From NCBI GenBank assembly GCA_024693025.1, contig JAILLS010000055.1, positions 1 to 39,237 on the forward strand: a stretch of 39,237 bases of DNA, in the 5' to 3' direction. Of the stretch, positions 31,177 through 38,574 are shown piece after piece. The stretch comes from Succinivibrio sp. Its GTDB lineage: Bacteria > Pseudomonadota > Gammaproteobacteria > Enterobacterales > Succinivibrionaceae. The stretch's first letter is position 1. Each line of letters starts with the position of its first letter. A model generated the notes under the pieces. That model worked only from the letters and a program-made list of their open reading frames with translations. It had not been told where the DNA came from and did no database searches. The position numbers and the translations under genes are program-made.

Positions 31177-33606
31177 ATGAGTGACAAGCTTGACACCTTT
31201 ATCAAGGCCGCGGATTCAACCGCCTTTGAGTCACGGAATGTGATTATCGACGGTGACTCGCAAAAAGTGAGGCTTGGCAACCTGATTTTCTCTGAAAGCC
31301 GGGGCGTCAACAGCCGCACCATGGCGGCCTTTAAAAGCGCTCTTGAGCAGCAGCACGGCAGGTATGGCCTGCAGGCTTTTGAACAGGTGTTAAGTTCCCG
31401 TGAAAAGCACGGCAAGCCGCTGCGCGCCTGCGATGTCACATCCACCATCTGCTCTCTGGCGCTGATTAAATACAAGCGGCTTAAAAACGAGGTGCTGCGT
31501 CAGCTTGATACCACGCCGCAGTATCAGGAACTGCCGCAGGCTACCCGCCTCTATGTCAAAAGCTATATCGCAGAGCAGAACCCTTTAAAATATGGCGCAA
31601 GGCTTGCGCAGGTGAAGACTCCGGCCCAGCTCAATCATCTCGTGCAGGAGCTCATCGGCGAGTTCATCAGAAACTGCGAGAAGGCTCAGTATACGAAGTA
31701 TCACGGGGGACCTTTAGGCAAGCGCACCGAGCAGCTCTCAAAGCGTCAGGACGAGCCGACGGGACTTGTCAGTCTCAAGGAGATCTCCTATGGCGCAGGC
31801 GACACCTCGGTTGAGGATCGGCTCAACTCAGGCAAGCTGCAGCAGGGTGAGCGCGTCAATTTTGAAAGCAGCTCGCCGATGCTGTTTGACAAGCTTAAGA
31901 CCAATGGCGTTGAGCCAGGATTTATCTGTCATAAGGACTGGTCTTTGGATGACACCAAAAGTCTGATGGTAAGCTTTGACTCTCCTAAAAGTCAGGCTCT
32001 GTTAGCTGAGCTTAAGGCAAAGAATCAGGACCTTGCCGCCAAATGCGCAGGACTTGGCCTAAGAGAGCAGCTGATGCTCTGCGGGCATGCGCATCCTGCC
32101 GCCATGTCGGCAGTCGCTGACTATATACTCGAGCAGGAACTTAACAGAGCTGACAGTGAGCTGTGCCGTGCCTTCAAAAAGGCTTATCCTAAAGAGGAGC
32201 CCCAGAACTTCAGAGCGCTTGATCAGAAAAAGCTTAAAAAGCAGCTGTTTGTGGAGCTGCGCGATGCGGTACTTGCGGTTGACAAGGACAGCCCGACCTA
32301 CAGTTTAAGTCCCATCTTCAAGAACTTTGCCGATCGCTATATCGTCAAGCTTGACTACAACGAGTCTGAACGCGTGGTCAACAAGTCTGCAGCCCATGCC
32401 GGACTGTTCATGCGGCCTAAGCGTACTGCCAAGAAACGTAATGCCTTCTATCGTCTCGGTACCTCTCAGTCCGCAACTTCAATGTCAGTCGGTGCGGTGA
32501 CGGAGGCTCTGGCCAATGATTTAGGCCGCATCTGCGGCGTGCCGTCACAGGATCTGAAGCTGGTGCGCGGTCAGTTTTCCAACGGTCATCCCAAGATGCT
32601 TCTGGAGGCTCAGTTTGCTGACGGCTATCAGGATATTCAGAGCTATCTTAAGGACGGACAGGTGGTGCCGCCTAAACATGAGCAGTTTGAGAAGATCGGC
32701 AAGTATAAGGCCTTCTTCCTCGTCATGGCAGACCGCGATGCGGTAGGCAAATATGGGCAGAACAAGGGCTTTGCGCACGGCAGATTCTTTGCCATTGATC
32801 CGGGGCACTCTCTCGAGGGCAACGGACATTACGTGGAGATCCACGATAATCTTGACTTTACGGATCATCATAAAATCGGCTTTGGCCATGCTGGGCGCTT
32901 TGCCAATTATTCTGTCTTTGATGACGATACCCGCTTTGCCAAATTTCAGGGAGTGCTCAAAATGCGCGAGCTTAAGCAGTCAGGCAGAATCGCTGAGCTG
33001 TTTGGGAGCTATGCCGCGATGTTTAATCCAGATGATGCCATCCTCAGGCGTCAGAATGTGACAGCGCATCAGCGTGAGATCCTCGACAGTGAAAAACAGC
33101 TGAGAGTAGGGGTCAGATCTAAGCTTGCTGAAAAGCAGACCGAGTTCAATACCTCCTTAGACAAGCTGCTTAACGTGATGGACAGTCAGCTGAGGCTCTA
33201 TGACGGTCTGCAGGCTGATGGGGCAGCGGTTCAGGAAGGCGCCATTGAAACCATTGAGAATCTTGAGAAGCTGACTTCTCCTACCACCTGGGTCAGCCCG
33301 CAGGGCAGGGTGCAGCTTGATCACCTTAAGGTCATCAAGCAGACGCGGGTGCCCTGGAGTGCACAGCTTGAGGGCGAGTCTATCGTCTATAAGCCGGCAA
33401 AGGCTCTTAGTGTCGAGGCTAAAGCCAACCTTACGCGTTTTATCGAGGGCTCGGGAGCTTTTCTTCAGGAGGAGGATGACGGACAGGTGCGCGTAGTGGT
33501 GCCTAAGGCTCATGCTCAGGCGGTCTTTGCCTCCTTAAGCGAGAGCCGCGTGGCAAGTCTTAAGCATGCCAAGGAGTATCAGGCACGTACGGCCCGTCAC
33601 GCTTAA
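31177..33606 (+). CDS. Putative secreted effector with HipA/PI3K-like kinase signature
   Basis: An 809-residue protein with no signal peptide or membrane helices. Residues 1-170 hold a helical domain (MAAFKSALEQQHGRYGLQAFEQVL, then GKPLRACDVTSTICSL). Residues about 410-620 look like an atypical kinase: FYRLGTSQSATSMSVGAVTEALANDLGRICG, LKLVRGQFSNGHPKMLLEAQF, then FFLVMADRDAVGKYGQNKGF with D519 and N529. RFFAIDPGHSL follows with D541 in the place of the DFG aspartate. D-x(9)-N plus I-D-x-G is the catalytic layout of HipA, FAM20 and PI3/4-kinase-like enzymes. The remainder is charged and helical. The upstream CesT-like gene suggests type III delivery to a host cell. GAGGT lies 7 bases before the ATG; a terminator follows. 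The substrate is unknown. Confidence 0.68.
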   Translation: MSDKLDTFIKAADSTAFESRNVIIDGDSQKVRLGNLIFSESRGVNSRTMAAFKSALEQQHGRYGLQAFEQVLSSREKHGKPLRACDVTSTICSLALIKYKRLKNEVLRQLDTTPQYQELPQATRLYVKSYIAEQNPLKYGARLAQVKTPAQLNHLVQELIGEFIRNCEKAQYTKYHGGPLGKRTEQLSKRQDEPTGLVSLKEISYGAGDTSVEDRLNSGKLQQGERVNFESSSPMLFDKLKTNGVEPGFICHKDWSLDDTKSLMVSFDSPKSQALLAELKAKNQDLAAKCAGLGLREQLMLCGHAHPAAMSAVADYILEQELNRADSELCRAFKKAYPKEEPQNFRALDQKKLKKQLFVELRDAVLAVDKDSPTYSLSPIFKNFADRYIVKLDYNESERVVNKSAAHAGLFMRPKRTAKKRNAFYRLGTSQSATSMSVGAVTEALANDLGRICGVPSQDLKLVRGQFSNGHPKMLLEAQFADGYQDIQSYLKDGQVVPPKHEQFEKIGKYKAFFLVMADRDAVGKYGQNKGFAHGRFFAIDPGHSLEGNGHYVEIHDNLDFTDHHKIGFGHAGRFANYSVFDDDTRFAKFQGVLKMRELKQSGRIAELFGSYAAMFNPDDAILRRQNVTAHQREILDSEKQLRVGVRSKLAEKQTEFNTSLDKLLNVMDSQLRLYDGLQADGAAVQEGAIETIENLEKLTSPTTWVSPQGRVQLDHLKVIKQTRVPWSAQLEGESIVYKPAKALSVEAKANLTRFIEGSGAFLQEEDDGQVRVVVPKAHAQAVFASLSESRVASLKHAKEYQARTARHA

Positions 33607-33623
33607 CTGCTCCTTTAATGGCC

Positions 33624-33673
33624 CAGTACCCAGGTATAGCCTGTGCTAAGCCTGGGTACTGAGTCTTTTTTTT
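33624..33673 (+). terminator. Strong rho-independent terminator of the 809-residue effector gene
   Basis: An 11-bp perfect stem CAGTACCCAGG / CCTGGGTACTG (33624-33634 with 33651-33661), then AGTC and eight Ts (33666-33673). Confidence 0.9.
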
Positions 33674-33700
33674 ACGAATAATTAAGTTTTACGTTACAAT
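33671..33700 (+). promoter_or_regulatory. Promoter of the second chaperone gene
   Basis: TTTACG (-35, 33671-33676), an 18-base spacer and TACAAT (-10, 33695-33700). TAGGAT at 33737-33742 serves as ribosome site for the ATG at 33750. Confidence 0.5.
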
Positions 33701-33749
33701 ATGAAAAGCTTAAGTATTAAGGCGTGGTTGTGATTTTAGGATTAACAAG

Positions 33750-34166
33750 ATGAATTTGATTGAAACTCTGCGTGATTTTGCCGCCAACAGCGGTCTGCCT
33801 CTTGAGCTTGAGGATGATGCCAAGCAGGTGGCGCTGGATATTGATCCCTATCATGTGGTGTTTTCCGTGCTTGATGAAGAGCAGCAGGTAGTCTGCTTCA
33901 GTGACATCGGCAGCGCAGAGGGCCTCTCTGAGAGTGCCTATCGCAGTCTGCTTACACGATGCAATCTCGGGCTTGAGTCTGACGGGGCGGCAGTCTGTGT
34001 GCATGAGCCGGATCAGAGTCTTATGCTGTATCGTATCTTTGCTAATGAGTTTGAGAGTGCCGATGAGTTTGAGCAGATTTTAGCGTCCTTTATCGGCCAG
34101 ATCATGAGCTTTAAACAGCTAATTGAGGATTTATCTTCCGCTGAGGAGAGTGAAGAGAAAGTCTAG
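33750..34166 (+). CDS. CesT-like type III secretion chaperone, second copy
   Basis: A 138-residue acidic protein with the class I chaperone pattern. Helix LIETLRDFAANSGLPLELEDD is followed by strands QVALDIDPYHVVFSVLDEEQQVVCFSDIG, helix YRSLLTRCNLGLESDG and strands AAVCVHEPDQSLMLYRIF. The final helix is ADEFEQILASFIGQIMSFKQLIEDL, ending in an acidic tail. The LDEE and 'LL..CN.G' features are close to typical CesT proteins. It has its own promoter and ends at a shared terminator, facing the 1361-residue effector gene. It may serve that effector although it is convergent with it. Distantly similar in layout to the chaperones at 30673 and 38575. Confidence 0.75.
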   Translation: MNLIETLRDFAANSGLPLELEDDAKQVALDIDPYHVVFSVLDEEQQVVCFSDIGSAEGLSESAYRSLLTRCNLGLESDGAAVCVHEPDQSLMLYRIFANEFESADEFEQILASFIGQIMSFKQLIEDLSSAEESEEKV

Positions 34167-34184
34167 GCTCTGGCAGGGTCTATA

Positions 34185-34220
34185 AATAAAGCCTTTCAGA
34201 AGCTTCTGAAAGGCTTTATT
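34185..34220. terminator. Bidirectional terminator between convergent chaperone and effector genes
   Basis: A perfect 36-base palindrome centred on AAGCTT with AATAAAG / CTTTATT ends. On the plus strand the second arm is followed by TTTATTTTG, and on the minus strand by TTTATTTATA, so it can end both transcripts. Confidence 0.85.
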
Positions 34221-34239
34221 TTGGGACTAGACCTAGCTT

Positions 34240-37200
34240 CTAATGATAGTACTTATTGAGGGTAGGGAAGAGCATGGCATTTTTCTTCACCAGCTTTTCA
34301 ATCAGGGCGAAATACTGATCGTTAGGAATTTCCCGATCTTTTTCAATATTGCGCTGAGTCTCTGCCTCAAGGGCCATCTTCTTCTCGTTGAGCTCATCGC
34401 GGTACTGAGAATCCTGGGTCTCCGCCATCTTTATAATGTAGTCATTGAGCATAGGACGCACCCTGCACAGATGGTCGGTGAGCAGCTCAAGCTCGCGCAT
34501 TTCCTTAATCAGATTTTCACGCAGCCGGTTGGCGCCTGTCGGCATTTTAGGACCATTGAGGAATTCAAGCTTATCACGCTTGTAATCCTCAATGCCGAAT
34601 ACGCGCTGAATATCAAGACTGTCAGCAGAGCGCAGCACCATGCCTTCAATGGTATTGCTCTTCTCGCTTTCATGCACAATGGTACCTTTAAGATATTCTT
34701 CATATTCAGGCCCTAAGCTGTCCTCTCCATAGAGTTTGCGCGCATTCTGCACGGTAAATTCGGCGCTTCGCTGCTCTGACTCCTTGTAGTCCGTGCCATT
34801 CTGGGTACGTCCGGCATCATGTCCTGAAATACCTAAAAGCACCGCGTTCTTGTCGACACTGATGTGATATTTTTCCTCGAGAATATTGCTCAGCACCGTG
34901 GCTGCGATGAAAGCTCTGACAATATGTCCGCGTCCATGCACGCCGGCGCCATCAAAGGTTTTTTCATTCTCTTTGTATTTATCGAGGGTGCTGATGCAGA
35001 ATCTGGTGCGCTCCTCATGAGTCGTCGGCATCTTCTCCGGCAGGGCAGGAGCAGGCATCGACTGCAGCGGGGGTGCCACCTTCTCAAAATCCTGCTTAAG
35101 TGAAGGGGCCAGATCGCACAGATAATCACGGGTTGACTTGGAGATCAGCTCAAAACCATAGTCCGGCTCATACGGATCGTTATAGGCAATGCCGGTATGT
35201 TCTGACAGATTCACGCAGTTGTTGGTGATCATGGCCTTAAACGGCTGCAGAATGCCGTTGTTGATGCCTTGGAAGGTATCATAATGGTTACCTATTTTGT
35301 CGATGGCCTGTATAACCTTTCTCATCTCAGCTGAGTCAAGGCTCTGCTGCAGCCTGACAAGATCGTCCTTTGTGACCTCCTGCTCGTCATTGAGCAGCAG
35401 CTCCTTGGACATAAAGGAGAAGCGGTCATATTCCTTATAGAGTTCATCGGCGCCCAGCGGTTCAGCAAGGGTCTTGAGAAACTCAGCCATGCTAAGATTG
35501 GTGTGTTTGTAGAAGTCAGCATACTTATTCAGAATCTGCTGTTGTGTTAAAGGCGGCTGAGCCCTGATAATGTCCTTGAAGAGCTGACTCTGCTCAAGGG
35601 CGGTATTCACCACGAGCTTAAGCTCAGCGCTGTTGAGGATCTTGCCGGCGTTCTTGACCCAGACACTGACGGCCGCCTCCTGTTTAGGCGGCAGCTTCAG
35701 GGTGCGCAGAGTCGAGAGCAGCTCGACTTTCTGTCTGACAAGCGAGCCTACCTGCTTGGCAAAGGCCTCACTGATGAGCTCATCAGGTGTGGCATCCGGC
35801 TTTTCCTGGCGCAGATCAAGCGCCAGATCCTTGGTTTTGGACATGATGCGTCCGAGCACATAAGGACTGGTCAGCTCGAGAGTCATGCCTTCAGGCAGCG
35901 ACGCGGTTAATTCAGGATGATCCTTAAGATAGCCTGAGACGCGCTCGCTGAGGTTTGAGTTGAGGTCCTCACAGCGCACCAGAATGGCCTGCTTTTTGAG
36001 CTGCGCGTCAGTTGGGATCTGCTCAAAGCTCAAGGCCCAGGCGCACAGCTGCGCTTTGCTCTGAGGGTCAAGCTTCAGAGGTTTGATCCTATCATAGATC
36101 TCACCGCCGCGATCGTCTATGATTCTAAGCGCATGATTTAAGGCTGACTCTAAGGCTGCCTCATTGGAATCGTTTAAAAAGCCGTCCTTGAGTAAATCGG
36201 CTACTTCATCTTCAAAGATCTGTTCAATCTGCTGCCGGATGGTTTTATGCACTTTGGTGGTACCGATTTTCTCTTTGAGCCTGTCGTTGAGCTTTGCCTT
36301 GACTTTGGCCTTATCATTCTCAAAGTCGGCAATATTCAGATGGCTGGCATGGAACTTGGCAAGCTGCTTTGAGTCAAGTTCGTCGTAGCCATCGGAAGCA
36401 GCATAGTAGGCATCGTCAATATAGGTAACCTTGACGCCGGTTCGCTTGCTGAACTCTTCTGCCTTTCTGATGATCTCAGCCTTCTTCTCCGGACTTACGA
36501 CCTGAGGATTTTCATCACTGACATCCATTTCCTCGCTCTGGCCGATATAGAGGCGAATTTCAGCGATATCACGCTCGGGGATAATCTCACCCTGAATCTG
36601 TCCTTCAATATAGTCAGCACCATGCATGAACACGCTGGGCTCCTGACCATTGACGGCCTTCAGGTGGCTCTGAGCGAGGGCATTTTTGTCGAGCAGCGGC
36701 ATATCAACAATCAGATTTTCAAGATTGTCAAAACTGGCCATCTTCTGCTGGGCTTTGTCAGGATCGGCAAAGCTTTTGATAAACAGCTTGATAAAGGTAT
36801 TTTCATTGTCAAGCGTCTTGTCGCGGTCATTCGGTACGATGAAGGTATCAAAAATCTTACGGGCCTGGGTGGAGAGACTATTGGTGATATTGGAGGTCTG
36901 CTCGTCAGGAGTACCGTTTTTGATCATCTCGAGGAACTGCTGCATTTCCTTATGCATCTCACTGTTTTCATCCGCAAGCTGCTCCTTAAGCTCCAAGGGC
37001 AGATTTTCGGCAGGCAAAAGCGTGTAGAACTTTTTGATGTTGTCCTCTGAAATCGTCAGCGGCAGGGCTTTGAAGGTATCACCGCAGATATAGGTGGCTC
37101 TCTTTTTCACCTCAGGTTTGAGCACAATGACACTGCGGCCATAGGCGGCGGTACCGGAGCGCTTCTTTGAGATATTCAGCGTGCCGTAAAGCGGTCTTTC

Positions 37201-38325
37201 CTTGGCCTTGACCTCATGACCTTCCAGGGTCGGAAAGGCTTTTTTCTCGACTTCATCACGCAGATTAAGGTAGACATCACCCTTAGCATTGATGCCTTGC
37301 TCCTTTAAATGAAAGACATTCACGAGAGGCTTGTCAGGGTGGTCAAAGAGAGAGGTGCTGCCTGAGAGCACAAACTTTGACGGCATATTGATCACCAGAT
37401 CATTATTGCGCAGGCTGTCGCCCAGCTTTTTGAGCGACAGATTGTCTAATCTGCGGTTTTTCAGATCCGCATTGGCGCTCTCGGTCTTGCTGCTGCGGTT
37501 ATTGGCGCTCTTGGTGGAGACCTCGGCAATAATTTCGAGATTGGTGGCAGAGAGATTCTGTTTCTGATTGGCATGCTGCGCCTTGGTGCCGCCAAACTGC
37601 TCGGTAAGTGAAGTATAGATTTTAGGCTGCTTTGCGTTGAGCTGCACTTCCTGCTCCTGCCTTTCAAGGAGGGCAGGGTTATTGGCCACTTTCTCGGCCA
37701 GGGCGCGGTTGGAGATCTCCTTTAAGACCATGGCCTGGATATCAAACAGATGGGAGGCTGCACTTCTTGAATCCCTGCTGTTGCGGTTCTCGCCCTCCTG
37801 CTGCAGGCAGTCCTGCAGAAACTCCATCTCGGCACTGTTGAAGGTCTGAAAGATGGCCGAGAGCTGCTCATTGGAAAGCCTTTCAATCAGCGAGGCTTCA
37901 ATCTCCAGGTTAAAGTCCAGCTGAGAATTGTGGCCGCCTATGCCGATATTGCCGACATTTCTGAGATTGATTTTCTCAAGCTTCTGCAGATCGGCTCTGG
38001 ACACATCGACGGCCTTGAGCGCTTTGAGCAGTTTTTTGACTTCCAGCTTGTTGTTTTTGTTGATCAGGTTATCAAAGACTTTGACATAGCTGAAGTTAAG
38101 ATTAACCTTGGCCAGGGAGATCTTTTCCTTGTTGCTTGCAAACCAGCCGGGAGACAGCAGCGAAATCGGCGAGATATTGTTCAGTTTGACGCTGATGCCG
38201 TTGATGGTCAGCTTGTGATCCTTAAAGACACCGACGTCCTTTGCCTGTGCGGCAGTATCCACGTTATTCTGCTGGATTTCATTGGCCTGATTCAGATTGG
38301 TATTGGCAATTTGATTGTCTGACAT
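34240..38325 (-). CDS. Giant putative effector: DUF3626-like domain plus SidE-PDE/HD-like domain
   Basis: 1361 residues without signal peptide or membrane helices. The first 30 residues are rich in Asn, Gln, Ser and Thr (MSDNQIANTNLNQANEIQQN), typical of type III signals. Residues 377-593 match DUF3626-style motifs: RPLYGTLNI (377-385), AYGRSVIVLKPEVKKRATY (394-412), GDTF, and DYIEGQIQGEIIPERDI (571-587). Residues about 745-905 hold a duplicated helical unit (LKLDPQSKAQLCAWA and LKLPPKQEAAVSVWV). Residues 1125-1240 form an HD-like metal domain: VHGRGHIVR (H1130, H1134, R1137), GHDAGRTQNGTDYKESEQRSAE (H1169, D1170, R1173), IVHES (H1218) and RSADSLD (D1235, D1238). That layout recalls the SidE-family phosphodiesterase of Legionella. 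GAGGAT precedes the ATG. Flanked by chaperone genes on both sides. Confidence 0.7.
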   Translation of the reverse strand: MSDNQIANTNLNQANEIQQNNVDTAAQAKDVGVFKDHKLTINGISVKLNNISPISLLSPGWFASNKEKISLAKVNLNFSYVKVFDNLINKNNKLEVKKLLKALKAVDVSRADLQKLEKINLRNVGNIGIGGHNSQLDFNLEIEASLIERLSNEQLSAIFQTFNSAEMEFLQDCLQQEGENRNSRDSRSAASHLFDIQAMVLKEISNRALAEKVANNPALLERQEQEVQLNAKQPKIYTSLTEQFGGTKAQHANQKQNLSATNLEIIAEVSTKSANNRSSKTESANADLKNRRLDNLSLKKLGDSLRNNDLVINMPSKFVLSGSTSLFDHPDKPLVNVFHLKEQGINAKGDVYLNLRDEVEKKAFPTLEGHEVKAKERPLYGTLNISKKRSGTAAYGRSVIVLKPEVKKRATYICGDTFKALPLTISEDNIKKFYTLLPAENLPLELKEQLADENSEMHKEMQQFLEMIKNGTPDEQTSNITNSLSTQARKIFDTFIVPNDRDKTLDNENTFIKLFIKSFADPDKAQQKMASFDNLENLIVDMPLLDKNALAQSHLKAVNGQEPSVFMHGADYIEGQIQGEIIPERDIAEIRLYIGQSEEMDVSDENPQVVSPEKKAEIIRKAEEFSKRTGVKVTYIDDAYYAASDGYDELDSKQLAKFHASHLNIADFENDKAKVKAKLNDRLKEKIGTTKVHKTIRQQIEQIFEDEVADLLKDGFLNDSNEAALESALNHALRIIDDRGGEIYDRIKPLKLDPQSKAQLCAWALSFEQIPTDAQLKKQAILVRCEDLNSNLSERVSGYLKDHPELTASLPEGMTLELTSPYVLGRIMSKTKDLALDLRQEKPDATPDELISEAFAKQVGSLVRQKVELLSTLRTLKLPPKQEAAVSVWVKNAGKILNSAELKLVVNTALEQSQLFKDIIRAQPPLTQQQILNKYADFYKHTNLSMAEFLKTLAEPLGADELYKEYDRFSFMSKELLLNDEQEVTKDDLVRLQQSLDSAEMRKVIQAIDKIGNHYDTFQGINNGILQPFKAMITNNCVNLSEHTGIAYNDPYEPDYGFELISKSTRDYLCDLAPSLKQDFEKVAPPLQSMPAPALPEKMPTTHEERTRFCISTLDKYKENEKTFDGAGVHGRGHIVRAFIAATVLSNILEEKYHISVDKNAVLLGISGHDAGRTQNGTDYKESEQRSAEFTVQNARKLYGEDSLGPEYEEYLKGTIVHESEKSNTIEGMVLRSADSLDIQRVFGIEDYKRDKLEFLNGPKMPTGANRLRENLIKEMRELELLTDHLCRVRPMLNDYIIKMAETQDSQYRDELNEKKMALEAETQRNIEKDREIPNDQYFALIEKLVKKNAMLFPTLNKYYH

Positions 38326-38574
38326 ATTCAGATCCTCTAATTAGGTTAATCATTGGTTACCAAGTTATGGTATACTTTTGGGATGATATTATAATGCTTT
38401 TTTGGCTCTACTTTGTGCGATAAAGCTTGTTTTTAGAAAAAACTCAGTTTTACTTCATTTTAGATTGATTTATTTGGTAATAAATATAAACCATAAGCAC
38501 AGTGACAGGCTTAGACAACAGCCTGGACTTGTGATCAATTATAGATTTTGTGCGTAATTTAAGCTGGTGGCATA
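38326..38574. promoter_or_regulatory. AT-rich divergent promoter region of the large effector and third chaperone
   Basis: About 250 bases, strongly AT-rich. The 8-mer ATTATAAT at 38388-38395 contains a TATAAT on each strand (minus 38388-38393, plus 38390-38395). TGGTATACT at 38368-38376 is another plus-strand extended -10. No -35 is convincing. GGTGG just before the ATG at 38575 is a weak ribosome site. Confidence 0.4.

Noticed and set aside
34243..38322. Several plus-strand open frames opposite the giant effector gene
   Set aside because: They have no ribosome sites or recognisable motifs. The minus frame is continuous for 1361 codons with clear motifs.
31177..38325. Large proteins as phage tail, adhesin or Rhs/polymorphic toxins
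   Set aside because: No signal peptide, RHS/YD repeats, hemagglutinin repeats, pretoxin motifs or immunity-like partner. The small neighbours look like secretion chaperones, not antitoxins.
38387..38396. ATTATAAT as a protein-binding palindrome
   Set aside because: Its near-symmetry follows from two overlapping -10 boxes in AT-rich DNA; too short to call an operator.
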